From a virus: a stretch of 64,000 nucleotides of DNA. The stretch spans positions 1-64,000 of the IMG/VR virus record IMGVR_UViG_3300032083_001576; one strand, given 5' to 3'. A model generated the notes under the pieces. That model had not been told where the DNA came from. It ran no database searches and was given only the letters and a program-made list of their open reading frames with translations. A program made the translations under genes and the position numbers. Of this stretch, positions 7,000-15,731 are shown in pieces. How positions within the stretch are numbered: position 1 is the stretch's first letter; every line of letters begins with the position of its first letter.

Positions 7000-7954
7000 T
7001 TATAACCTCTCCTATAACCTTATTCATAGTATAAATATACTCTTTCTCACCAAAACACTCATTATATCTTGTTTTTGATATTTTACTACAATCATCATAA
7101 AATGATTTATCTGTTTTAAGTCTGTTTGCTAATTGTTTAGCTTTATTTAAATCACCCATGTCAACACTCAAATGTGGAAAACATAACTCTTGTGTATCCA
7201 ATCCTTTATAACCAATACAAGGTATTCCATAATAAGCACAATTCAATGCAAATGTCCCAGCTGCATGTGTTGTCATTAAATGAACACCATATTTAAATCT
7301 TGATAAATTGTTAACCCAACTTAACCAATTCATATATGGTAAATGAGTCAAATTTTCCATTTGTTCTTCATTTTCTATCTTTCTACCCATTGATGGAGCG
7401 AATATATCTTCTTCAAATTCTTGAGCAACAATATAAGAATCAAATCCACCATACCATCTAACCATATTACCACCAATAATTACTCCATCTCTAACATCAG
7501 GATTAACAATGTGTGGTTCTATTTTATCTTCAATCATTAATGATTTATTTTGAAATACATTTTCTTTTCCTGTTAGTCCTTTATAATATTCTACATCAAT
7601 TTCATTATGAGCAAATATTACATCCATTTCCATTAAACAATTATAAAACCATATTTGTTGGTGTAATGGATAATCTTGAAAATACCAATGAGGACCTTCT
7701 TGCATAAATCCTATCTTTTTACACACCCTTTTCATCTGTTCAATCAAAGGATAAACCATAAGATAATCTATTTTTGTTTTAGGTATTATTACAATACCCA
7801 AATCATATATGTTATCATCTAAACTCTGTATTGATTCAATATGATGATGTGTGGCATCAAGTCCAACATACCAAGCATATTCTGTTCTCATATTTTCAAA
7901 ATCTCTTGGTATTTTGCCATCAAAATTTGATTCACTAAAAAAGGCTATATTCAT
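6986..7954 (-). CDS. Putative GT-B glycosyltransferase
   Basis: The 322-aa protein begins MNIAFFSESNFDGKIP, a GT-B style first strand. The C-terminal half has the donor-binding pattern of family 1/4 enzymes: YGVHLMTTHAAGTFALNCAYYGIPCIGYKG, followed by an alternating Ala/Leu helix. Strict EX7E residues are not obvious, so activity is less certain than for the GT2 gene. Its ATG and stop are tightly packed between two other sugar genes. Confidence 0.65.
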   Translation of the reverse strand: MNIAFFSESNFDGKIPRDFENMRTEYAWYVGLDATHHHIESIQSLDDNIYDLGIVIIPKTKIDYLMVYPLIEQMKRVCKKIGFMQEGPHWYFQDYPLHQQIWFYNCLMEMDVIFAHNEIDVEYYKGLTGKENVFQNKSLMIEDKIEPHIVNPDVRDGVIIGGNMVRWYGGFDSYIVAQEFEEDIFAPSMGRKIENEEQMENLTHLPYMNWLSWVNNLSRFKYGVHLMTTHAAGTFALNCAYYGIPCIGYKGLDTQELCFPHLSVDMGDLNKAKQLANRLKTDKSFYDDCSKISKTRYNECFGEKEYIYTMNKVIGEVINETN

Positions 7955-7966
7955 TAATTGACTCCT

Positions 7967-8917
7967 TTAAAATTCTTCTTTTATTTTTAACATCAATTCA
8001 GTATAGTCATTAGTGCCTGTTTCATTAATCGTATGACCATATTTTTTTACCACCTCTGTATCATTTACTTTTCCAATTACATCATAAATTGGTATAACCT
8101 TAGCATCAGACAATTTTGAAAAATAACTATTTTTTCCAAAATAATTTGGTCTTAGTTCTTTTCCTTTGTGAACATAAGATATGACAGTTCCACCAAAAAA
8201 AGATGACAATATAGAATTACCACCACAAACTGTAATGAATCTATCACAATTAGCCATAACTTTTAATTGAACCTCATTATAAGTGTATTGATTATATTTT
8301 TTAAAAACATCATCAAACAGATGAACATCATCAAAATATTTTGTTAAATCATAATCAGTCATCATACCTACTCCTTCAACATCAGCCAATATATTATGAT
8401 AACCGACACTAAGTGAATCTCTCTCATTCTGGTCAATAGTAAAATGTTCTTCTGTGTTTGACACTCTTTTATAAACCACAGCGTAACCTTTGGTGGTTAA
8501 ATAAGAAAACATCTCGTGAAGACATTGTATGTCAAAAAAACCATATGGTGTTTGTCCGTGTTCTAAATTAAATTTATTAGATATGAATACAATTGGTTTC
8601 TCAAATTGTATCTCTTCATTTTTATATTGTTCTTTAAATGGTGGTGGTGTCCATTTAGAGTAGTCCAACACACCTGGTTCCTCTAATGGATTTATGCCGT
8701 GAATCCAATTATTAGGTAAATCATTTAAACCAGCAGCTGCGTTATCAATATTTCTGTATGTAAATTCTTCTCTAACATCATCACAAAAATAATAAAATGG
8801 TTTCATACCTGTTGAAGTCACCACTGATTCTAATTCTCCATTTTGGTGTAACCAATAAGCGTATGGTACTGCTAGAGCTAATTCAACACCAAACTCAGCG
8901 TTATTTTTAATTATCAT
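7967..8917 (-). CDS. Putative GT-B-like sugar-transfer protein
   Basis: I do not recognise the family firmly. The 316-aa protein has a central strand KPIVFISNKFNLEHG and a late segment DRFITVCGGNSILSSFFGGTVISYV, resembling the C-terminal nucleotide-binding half of GT-B enzymes that use a Gly/Ser-rich loop. GAGG precedes the start by six bases. The position inside an unbroken run of glycan genes supports a role in glycan assembly; the reaction is unknown. Confidence 0.5.
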   Translation of the reverse strand: MIIKNNAEFGVELALAVPYAYWLHQNGELESVVTSTGMKPFYYFCDDVREEFTYRNIDNAAAGLNDLPNNWIHGINPLEEPGVLDYSKWTPPPFKEQYKNEEIQFEKPIVFISNKFNLEHGQTPYGFFDIQCLHEMFSYLTTKGYAVVYKRVSNTEEHFTIDQNERDSLSVGYHNILADVEGVGMMTDYDLTKYFDDVHLFDDVFKKYNQYTYNEVQLKVMANCDRFITVCGGNSILSSFFGGTVISYVHKGKELRPNYFGKNSYFSKLSDAKVIPIYDVIGKVNDTEVVKKYGHTINETGTNDYTELMLKIKEEF

Positions 8918-8938
8918 TTATTTCCTCATCATTCATTT

Positions 8939-9589
8939 TTATTCTCCAACCATTTTTATAATTTGAAAGGCCTCGGCGTATTCACAATTAGCTTCTATAC
9001 CTCTGTACTGTGCCATAACCTTTAAATTTCTTTCAACATCAAAACCCGCCTCTTCATACTTTCTAAACTGACTTTCGTGACATTTTGAGGCTTGTATTTT
9101 TCTAGCGAATGTTTTAGTGATGTCACTGTAATAATTTACTTTCATTGGATTTTCTGTATGTCTTGGTATTGGTATTTGTTCATAACAAAAAACATTTGGA
9201 ACATATCTAGCTGCAGCCATTGTAGCTTTAAACGTAGATATATGGTCTTGATTAGAATCTCCAGCCCAATGTGTATATATGGTGTCAATTTTATATTCTT
9301 TTATTAATTTGTCCAAGCAAGACACACTTTCAAAACTGAATGGAACGTGTAAATCTTTAAAATTTAAAAACTCAACAGCTCTAACACCTAAAACTTGGGT
9401 TGATTTAATAACTTCATTTGTCAATTCATCTTCTGAACGAATTGTTTCACCAGTTGTCCCGTCTATTGATTGAGTGCTTGTCATACACACATACACAACG
9501 GTATCACCATTTTGAATATGTTTAACTAATGTTCCACTACACCCAAACTCTATATCATCTGGATGAGCTCCTATCGCCATTACATTCAT
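8939..9589 (-). CDS. PIG-L/LmbE family N-acetylsugar deacetylase
   Basis: The zinc-binding motif AHPDD (residues 8-12, in MAIGAHPDDIEFGCSGTL) and the later SNQDHIST motif (HxxT) are diagnostic of the LmbE/PIG-L family. Members remove acetyl groups from GlcNAc-containing substrates. The 216-aa length is typical. Together with the aminotransferase and WbqC-type genes upstream, it suggests production of an amino sugar with a free or re-acylated amine. It overlaps the WbqC-type gene by four bases (ATGA). Confidence 0.88.
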   Translation of the reverse strand: MNVMAIGAHPDDIEFGCSGTLVKHIQNGDTVVYVCMTSTQSIDGTTGETIRSEDELTNEVIKSTQVLGVRAVEFLNFKDLHVPFSFESVSCLDKLIKEYKIDTIYTHWAGDSNQDHISTFKATMAAARYVPNVFCYEQIPIPRHTENPMKVNYYSDITKTFARKIQASKCHESQFRKYEEAGFDVERNLKVMAQYRGIEANCEYAEAFQIIKMVGE

Positions 9590-10272
9590 ATAATCTCCTT
9601 ACTTTTTTTACCCTCATTAAATAACAAATCAATTATAGACATGTATGGAATAAACTCATTGTATAATTGATTATATTTAGGGTGTTCATAATGTTGCCAA
9701 TTTAATTTTATGTTTCTATCTTTAAACCCAAGTTCATCTATATATCTTATTGAACCTGGACCAGAACCTGTAATATATTCTGTTGTTTTTAATTTTTCAA
9801 GTATGTTAAATATCTTGTCTGCACCATACAAATTTTTATCAGTTATTTCTGAAGAGTATTTTATTTGAGTATCTATATTTAACTCTTTCAAAAAATAATC
9901 AATTAACGACATAGATAATTCTGTTAAGGACTTGTGTTTAACTAAAATTATGTCACACAAATCTTTAAAATAATTATTAAAAAAAGGAGCCTTTGAGTAA
10001 AAAACTTCTATCAACCTTATGTGTTCTTCATTCCATTTTGAATCATAATTAATAATGGTGTCATTAAAAGAAACTAAATCACTCTTGTTAGAGATAGGAA
10101 CTGATAACCATTTATCACCTGATGTGGTTTTTATTTTATTTCTGTGTCCAAAATGTTTTTTACCTCTTGGAAATTGAACATCATCAAAAATAACAAATAC
10201 ATCACTTTGTTTTATTTTATCAAAAAAACCTAACCAGGGTAAATAATTTGGTTGATGAATAGAAACTATCAT
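9586..10272 (-). CDS. WbqC-like family protein
   Basis: The N-terminus (VSIHQPNYLPWLGFFDKI, residues 3-20) and the following FDDVQFPRGKKHFGHRNKIK are characteristic of the WbqC-like family found in O-antigen and capsule clusters. The HQPxYxPW and RN motifs are conserved; family members are thought to act in amino-sugar or acyl transfer, but the chemistry is not well defined. 228 aa is a normal length. It overlaps the aminotransferase gene by four bases, matching the common WbqC-DegT linkage. Confidence 0.88.
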   Translation of the reverse strand: MIVSIHQPNYLPWLGFFDKIKQSDVFVIFDDVQFPRGKKHFGHRNKIKTTSGDKWLSVPISNKSDLVSFNDTIINYDSKWNEEHIRLIEVFYSKAPFFNNYFKDLCDIILVKHKSLTELSMSLIDYFLKELNIDTQIKYSSEITDKNLYGADKIFNILEKLKTTEYITGSGPGSIRYIDELGFKDRNIKLNWQHYEHPKYNQLYNEFIPYMSIIDLLFNEGKKSKEII

Positions 10273-11420
10273 AATGACTCCAAACTAGTACAAATGTAGT
10301 CTAGTTGTTCCTCTTCTAATTCAACATACATAGGTAAAGAAAATATTCTCTGAATAAAGTCTTCTGAATTTATAAACCCATTAGAACTTAAATAATCAAA
10401 ATAAATTCTTTGTTGATGACACAGAGGATGATATGCATTAGCTGTAGGAACATTATAATTATTTAGTAATTTTAATAAAGTTTCCGTTCTGTCTCTACCA
10501 TCTACTATTGTCACTATGTATTGCCACCAAGTTTGATTTATATTATTATTTGTATAAGGTGTTTTTAACCATTCTACTTTTGATAACCTATTAGTGTAAT
10601 ATTCTGCTATCATATTTCGTTTATCTATAAATTCTTTGTGTAATTTATTCTGTGATAAACCTAATACAGCATGAAATTCACTCATTCTATAATTCGTAGA
10701 TGGCATTGCACAAGTGTAACCATAATCTAATCCAGCATGTTTTGGCTCATTTCTTTCTGTGCCGTGATTTCTAACAACTCTACATTTTTCAGCTAATTGT
10801 TTGTCATTAGTCACAATCATACCACCTTCTCCAGTAGTAATTATTTTAGAAGGATAAAAAGAAAAAACACCAGCATTACCAAAACTACCTGAGTATCGTT
10901 TCTCTCCTGTTCTTCTATCTATGATACTAGCACCAAAACTGTGTGCGTCATCTGTTAACAAAAACAACTTATTATTTTTACAAAACTTTTCTATAGCGAA
11001 TATGTCTGGTGTGATTAATCCTGACATATGCACTAAAACAACACCACCCACATCATCACTCATATTTTCTTTTATAATGTCAAGTGATAAACATTGAGTA
11101 TCCATATCAACATCTACGATAACAGGAATGTTACCTGTCCTTAAAATACAATTAACACTAGCTGCAAAAGTCTGTGTTGGAACTATAAACTTTTTACCTT
11201 TGATACCACTAGCTATTAAAGCAGTTTCTAGACCTGTACCACACGATGTTGTTGCAACAGCATTATCTATGTTGAATTGTTTACTAACTTCGTCTTCAAA
11301 CTCTTTTACATATTTTCCTTGTATCAATCCACCAGTGTCTAATATTTCAGCATACTTGTCTAAAATATCTTTTTTTGTTTCATCTGGTATCCAAAGTTTA
11401 GCTCTATAAATCGTTTTCAT
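10269..11420 (-). CDS. DegT/DnrJ/EryC1/StrS PLP-dependent sugar aminotransferase
   Basis: 383 aa, the usual family length. The PLP Schiff-base lysine lies in FSFYPSKIITTGEGGMI (Lys near residue 190), preceded by LTDDAHSFGA, which supplies the PLP-contacting Asp and His. These enzymes transfer an amino group from glutamate to a keto-sugar nucleotide. The likely substrate would be the 4-keto sugar made by the CapD/FlaA1-like or GDP-mannose dehydratases in the same cluster. The product would then feed the WbqC and LmbE-type genes. Confidence 0.92.
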   Translation of the reverse strand: MKTIYRAKLWIPDETKKDILDKYAEILDTGGLIQGKYVKEFEDEVSKQFNIDNAVATTSCGTGLETALIASGIKGKKFIVPTQTFAASVNCILRTGNIPVIVDVDMDTQCLSLDIIKENMSDDVGGVVLVHMSGLITPDIFAIEKFCKNNKLFLLTDDAHSFGASIIDRRTGEKRYSGSFGNAGVFSFYPSKIITTGEGGMIVTNDKQLAEKCRVVRNHGTERNEPKHAGLDYGYTCAMPSTNYRMSEFHAVLGLSQNKLHKEFIDKRNMIAEYYTNRLSKVEWLKTPYTNNNINQTWWQYIVTIVDGRDRTETLLKLLNNYNVPTANAYHPLCHQQRIYFDYLSSNGFINSEDFIQRIFSLPMYVELEEEQLDYICTSLESL

Positions 11421-11429
11421 ATTTTCCTT

Positions 11430-12236
11430 TTATTTTTCTAACCATTCCGTGTATTGTTTTATACCTTCATCTAAATCAGTAAATTGTAAGTCATAATCTT
11501 TTTTTATTTCTGAATTATCAAACTCAAAATCTGTAGCAGGAAATAATCCGTCTCCTGAATCAAAATTAATTAACACTTTACCTTCTGGATAATAATCTCT
11601 TTTTAATTTTTCAAGTAACATTATCATATTGATTGATTCGTCACCACACACATTGTATGTTTTTCTTTTCATCAAAGAATCGTTAACTAATGTTTCTAAA
11701 CACTTTACAACATCTTGTACAAAAACTAAATTAATATTATAGTTTCCATCACCACATACATCTACATATTTATGATTTAGTATTCTGTTAATAAAATGTC
11801 CTAGTCTAGGTCTATGATTACCTTCACCAACAATGTAACTAGGTCTAATTATGTTGTAATTCAAACTTGTTTCACTCAACATCTTTTCAACTGCTAATTT
11901 ATCTTTTCCATAATCATCAAATGTTTCAATGTATTTGTCATCTGCCGCACCACTACTTACAAATATGTAATTAGAGTCCTTTGGAATTAAATCTTTTATC
12001 AATTTAAATTGAGATGTGAAAAACAAACACATATCTACAATACAATCATATTTATCAAAATCAATTTTTTGTATGTCCTCTATGTTGTTTCTATCACCTT
12101 GAATTACTCCAATAATATTATCGGCACTTGTACCACTTCTGTTAAATACATCTACATTATTATATTTAGATAATTTTAACGATAGTGATTTACCTACGAA
12201 TCTATTACCACCAAGTATTAAAATATTTTTCAACAC
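11430..12236 (-). CDS. NAD-dependent epimerase/reductase (SDR)
   Basis: Rossmann motif LILGGNRFVGKSL (residues 6-18) and the segment VSSGAADD followed by YGKDKLAVE, where YxxxK is YGKDK. 268 aa is compact for an extended SDR. RPSYIVGEGNHRPRLGHFI contains the usual substrate-binding region. The GGNRFVG variant resembles SDRs that reduce or epimerise keto-sugars. It meets the upstream gene in a one-base overlap. Confidence 0.8.
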   Translation of the reverse strand: MLKNILILGGNRFVGKSLSLKLSKYNNVDVFNRSGTSADNIIGVIQGDRNNIEDIQKIDFDKYDCIVDMCLFFTSQFKLIKDLIPKDSNYIFVSSGAADDKYIETFDDYGKDKLAVEKMLSETSLNYNIIRPSYIVGEGNHRPRLGHFINRILNHKYVDVCGDGNYNINLVFVQDVVKCLETLVNDSLMKRKTYNVCGDESINMIMLLEKLKRDYYPEGKVLINFDSGDGLFPATDFEFDNSEIKKDYDLQFTDLDEGIKQYTEWLEK

Positions 12237-13096
12237 TAAATCATATCCTTAATTTCTTCGATAGTAAATCTTTCAACTTCATTTGAATACTTACCATCTT
12301 CAAGAATCTTTTCGTGTAAGTTCTCACCAGGCTGTAATCCTATTTCTTTTATATCTAACTCAGCACCTTCTAACAAATATTTATCTGCCATCGCTGTCAA
12401 TAAATCTCTGACACTCATTGATTTCATCTCAGGAACAAAAGGATAAGAATCAGTAGCTTCAACCATACATTTTTCTATTAAGTCAACTGCTTGTTCTATT
12501 GTCCAAAAGTATCTTGTAGCTTCTGGTTCTGTGACAATAACTTGTTTACCTTCTTCAAGTAATTTTTTCCACTTACATAAAACAGAACCTGTTGAATACA
12601 ACACATTACCATATCGTACAATTCTAAATGTTATGTCAGGATAATTTCTTTCAAATTGTTGAAATAATGTTTCCATAATGTATTTAGTTGCACCATAAAC
12701 ACCAGCTACTTGAGCTGCTTTGTCTGTACTGATACCTAGAATAAATTCAACATTATTGTTTACACCTTCTTCTAGTACATTCAACGACCCAATAACATTT
12801 GATTTAGTACATTCTCTTGATTGTGTTTCTGCTAACCCAACATGCTTAAAAGCAGCTAAATGAAATATACCACTTACTCCTTTCATAGCCTGCTGAACAT
12901 CAAATCTATCAGCAATATCACCAGTTAATATTTCTAAAGATGGGTATTCTTCTTTGATTTCAATTAATTTACCCTCATCTCTTGATATAGTAACGACTTG
13001 TCCTCCTTGTGATAATATTCTTTTAATGAGTTCTCCTCCTAAGAAGCCACTACCACCAGTTACAAGATATTTTTTATTTTTTTCTATTTTAATCAT
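12236..13096 (-). CDS. UDP-GlcNAc 4,6-dehydratase-like protein (CapD/FlaA1 family)
   Basis: VTGGSGFLGGEL is the NAD-binding loop. HLAAFKHVGLAE and ISTDKAAQVAGVYGATKYIME carry the STDKA...YGATK active-site signature of the polysaccharide biosynthesis CapD/FlaA1/PseB group. These enzymes make UDP-4-keto-6-deoxy hexosamines, substrate for the DegT-type aminotransferase two genes on. At 286 aa it matches the soluble form, without the membrane domain of WbpM. It overlaps the deacetylase gene by eight bases. Confidence 0.88.
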   Translation of the reverse strand: MIKIEKNKKYLVTGGSGFLGGELIKRILSQGGQVVTISRDEGKLIEIKEEYPSLEILTGDIADRFDVQQAMKGVSGIFHLAAFKHVGLAETQSRECTKSNVIGSLNVLEEGVNNNVEFILGISTDKAAQVAGVYGATKYIMETLFQQFERNYPDITFRIVRYGNVLYSTGSVLCKWKKLLEEGKQVIVTEPEATRYFWTIEQAVDLIEKCMVEATDSYPFVPEMKSMSVRDLLTAMADKYLLEGAELDIKEIGLQPGENLHEKILEDGKYSNEVERFTIEEIKDMI

Positions 13097-13769
13097 TTAA
13101 AAGTTCTCCTAAAGTATAATAGTTTAATTTATAACTTTTTTTTAAATATTCCAAGACATTTCTGAAATTTTCGTAATTATTTTTACTCCAAATATTATCA
13201 TTCCAGTTACCAGCTATGTGAGATTGAAACATAAATACATTTCCGTTCCAAATACTTATAGAATCTGTTTTGTGTATTCCATCTTCACCTTCAAATGTTT
13301 TACAATCCCAAACTAATCCATGATTATGCTCTTGATGAATAGCTGAATAGTCAAAATGTTTACCTAAAACTTTTACAGCGTTAGGATGAGCTAACCAACC
13401 TGGATTTCTCCAACCACTTGGTTTTAATCCAACCTTTTCCCACTCCAACAAACAATCATTAATTCTTTGTAGTGCTTTTTCTTCTGTGTCTAATTCAAAA
13501 AATTCACACTCACCAATACCATCTCTTTCACATTGATGATAATGTCCGTGAGCTGCTAACTCAACCCAATCTTTGTTTTTCCAAAACTCAACCCAATCCT
13601 TATGTTCTGATAGTGGATATTTTCTGTGATAATTTGATGGAATGAATAATGTAAACTTACAACCAAATTCCTCATTTAGTTTTTCTAAATAACTTACACA
13701 CTCGTCACCTTCACATCCCCAACCTTTTTCAGGATGTAAATCATCTATTGATATTGTTACATTATACAT
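13089..13769 (-). CDS. Polysaccharide deacetylase-like protein (NodB fold)
   Basis: The strand TISIDDLHP (residues 4-12) supplies the catalytic and metal-binding Asp pair. HGHYH (around residue 75) corresponds to the HxxxH metal ligands, and SGWRNPGW matches NodB motif 3. No signal peptide is visible, so it acts in the cytoplasm, perhaps on a nucleotide sugar or lipid-linked intermediate rather than on a polymer. 226 aa is short but complete. It overlaps the GDP-mannose dehydratase gene by eight bases. Confidence 0.75.
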   Translation of the reverse strand: MYNVTISIDDLHPEKGWGCEGDECVSYLEKLNEEFGCKFTLFIPSNYHRKYPLSEHKDWVEFWKNKDWVELAAHGHYHQCERDGIGECEFFELDTEEKALQRINDCLLEWEKVGLKPSGWRNPGWLAHPNAVKVLGKHFDYSAIHQEHNHGLVWDCKTFEGEDGIHKTDSISIWNGNVFMFQSHIAGNWNDNIWSKNNYENFRNVLEYLKKSYKLNYYTLGELLND

Positions 13770-14730
13770 TTTTTTCCAATATTTTTATATCATTACTAAC
13801 CATTTTACCAACCAAGTCTTCAAATGATGTTTTTGGTGTCCAATTTAAATTCGTTTGAGCTTTTGTTGAATCACCACGAAGAACATCAACCTCTGCAGGT
13901 CTCATAAATCTTGGGTCTTGTCCAACATAATTAGACCAATCGTCTATACCAATATGTTTGAAAGCTGCATCTAAAAACTCTCTAATGGAATGTGTTTCAC
14001 CTGTTGATATAACATAATCATCAGGTGTATCTTGTTGTAACATTAACCACATAGCTTCACAATAATCAGGAGCGTAACCCCAATCTCTTTTAGCTTCTAA
14101 ATTACCTAACATTATTTTATCTTGTAGTCCCAAGTGTATTCTAGCTATACCATCTGTAATCTTACGAGTCACAAATTCAATACCTCTTCGTTCTGATTCG
14201 TGATTAAACAATATACCACTACACGCAAACATATCATATGATTCTCTGTAATTTTTTGTAATCCAATGTCCATATAATTTTGCAACTCCATATGGTGAAC
14301 GAGGATAAAAAGGTGTTGATTCTTTTGCTGGATTCTCCACCATTCTTCCAAACATCTCTGATGTAGAGGCTTGATAAAATCTAACCTCTTTACCATACTC
14401 TCTAATAGCTTCCAACATTCTTAACACACCTAAACCATTCACATCACCTGTTTGTTCTGGTGTGTTCCAACTTTCACCTACAAAAGACATAGCTCCTAAA
14501 TTATATACTTCATCAGGATTAGATTCTTTTAAACATCTTACTAATGAGTTTTGGTCTGTTAAATCACCATTTACGAATGTTATCTTTCCCTCAAGATGTG
14601 ATGTATTGGTTCTGTTAGGTGATGAAGTTCTTCTCTCCATACCATAAACTTCATATCCTTTTTCTAATAGTAAATCAGCTAAGTGACTACCATCCATTCC
14701 ATTTACACCTGTTATTAACGCTCTTTTCAT
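13762..14730 (-). CDS. gmd: GDP-mannose 4,6-dehydratase
   Basis: 322 aa with TGVNGMDGSHLADLLL as NAD-binding loop, YGMERRTSSPNR as the loop that distinguishes Gmd, STSEMFG with catalytic Thr/Glu, and SPYGVAKLYGHW with YxxxK. ILFNHESERRGIEFVTRKI is strongly diagnostic of Gmd. It converts GDP-D-mannose to GDP-4-keto-6-deoxymannose, the precursor of GDP-fucose, rhamnose or perosamine. Substitution of GVNG for the usual GITG is minor. This is the most certain enzyme of the cluster. Confidence 0.95.
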   Translation of the reverse strand: MKRALITGVNGMDGSHLADLLLEKGYEVYGMERRTSSPNRTNTSHLEGKITFVNGDLTDQNSLVRCLKESNPDEVYNLGAMSFVGESWNTPEQTGDVNGLGVLRMLEAIREYGKEVRFYQASTSEMFGRMVENPAKESTPFYPRSPYGVAKLYGHWITKNYRESYDMFACSGILFNHESERRGIEFVTRKITDGIARIHLGLQDKIMLGNLEAKRDWGYAPDYCEAMWLMLQQDTPDDYVISTGETHSIREFLDAAFKHIGIDDWSNYVGQDPRFMRPAEVDVLRGDSTKAQTNLNWTPKTSFEDLVGKMVSNDIKILEKNV

Positions 14731-15731
14731 TTTTTCTCCAATTCTTTTTTTAAATCAGAATACTCCCAAAACTTACCAGTCTTGTTATGTAAACTTTGAA
14801 TATTTTGTTGTGACATTGATTTCATAATACTAAATGCTGAATTTTTCTTATCATCAAATGAATTAGGATTGTTTTCATCTAATACATATAATCTTTTTTG
14901 TGGATGTCTTCTAGCGTGAACTTTCAATAAATTTTTACAAACAAATTGTAAAAAGTTTTGTCCACATAATTGTTGTGAAGATATTGCTAACCCCTCATCA
15001 TCATTATAAAGTAGACAAGATGGAATATTAACACCTGATTTAATTAAATCAGAAGATATAACTAAACAAGAACCATCTATTTTTGGATAATTTATATAGT
15101 TAAAATCAAAGTCATCAACTTTTGAATTTATTTTATTCATCTCTTCAATAGATAAAACTGACTTAGCTTGTGTTTTATGTAGGTGATGATTTTCATCATC
15201 AATATACTCTATGTTTTCATAGTCTTTATGAACTGTTGGATTCCAAGAGTCATCCCACATTTTTCTATCAGCAAAACACATTATATATCTGTGAATGTTT
15301 TGTTCATCTGTATATTGAGATAGAGATTCTAAAGCTTGAAATGCTTCTTTTGGAAAGAAACTATCTGTTTCACCCCACATTACATAATCAACTTTTTTAC
15401 AATAGTTGTAATTTAAATCTCTTCTGTAATCCGTGTGGAAATAAAATCCATCTTCATCAGTGTGGACTTTACTCACTACGTTGAAACCCAATTCTTCTAA
15501 AGTTAAAATACCTTTATTAAATTTAGATAGTATATCAGATTCTGTCATTTTATCTGTATCTATTTTTTCTAAATGTTGAGACAAATTTAAAAATAAATCT
15601 ATCGTAACATTTTCTTTATTTTCAACTGTTTCAAGTAAATTTACAAGACCATCAATAAAATCTTTATACATCTCTATTTCAAAAAACATCACATGTGTTC
15701 CAATCACATATTTTTTATTTAACTTAATCAT
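14727..15731 (-). CDS. Unrecognised protein, possible glycosyltransferase-like
   Basis: I start at ATG 15731 (MIKLNKKYVIGTHVMF) because GGAG lies seven bases upstream and the ATG sits inside the stop of the previous gene; a longer frame to 15767 would overlap by 44 bases without such a site. The 334-aa protein shows YNYCKKVDYVMWGETDSFFP, where the acidic GETDS could play the DxD role of a GT-A fold. YPKIDGSCLVISSDLI also recalls glycosyltransferases. No family is certain. Confidence 0.5.
   Translation of the reverse strand: MIKLNKKYVIGTHVMFFEIEMYKDFIDGLVNLLETVENKENVTIDLFLNLSQHLEKIDTDKMTESDILSKFNKGILTLEELGFNVVSKVHTDEDGFYFHTDYRRDLNYNYCKKVDYVMWGETDSFFPKEAFQALESLSQYTDEQNIHRYIMCFADRKMWDDSWNPTVHKDYENIEYIDDENHHLHKTQAKSVLSIEEMNKINSKVDDFDFNYINYPKIDGSCLVISSDLIKSGVNIPSCLLYNDDEGLAISSQQLCGQNFLQFVCKNLLKVHARRHPQKRLYVLDENNPNSFDDKKNSAFSIMKSMSQQNIQSLHNKTGKFWEYSDLKKELEKK

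Noticed and set aside
14169-14396. Minus-strand frame overlapping gmd
   Set aside because: It is an out-of-frame shadow inside the well-supported GDP-mannose dehydratase gene.
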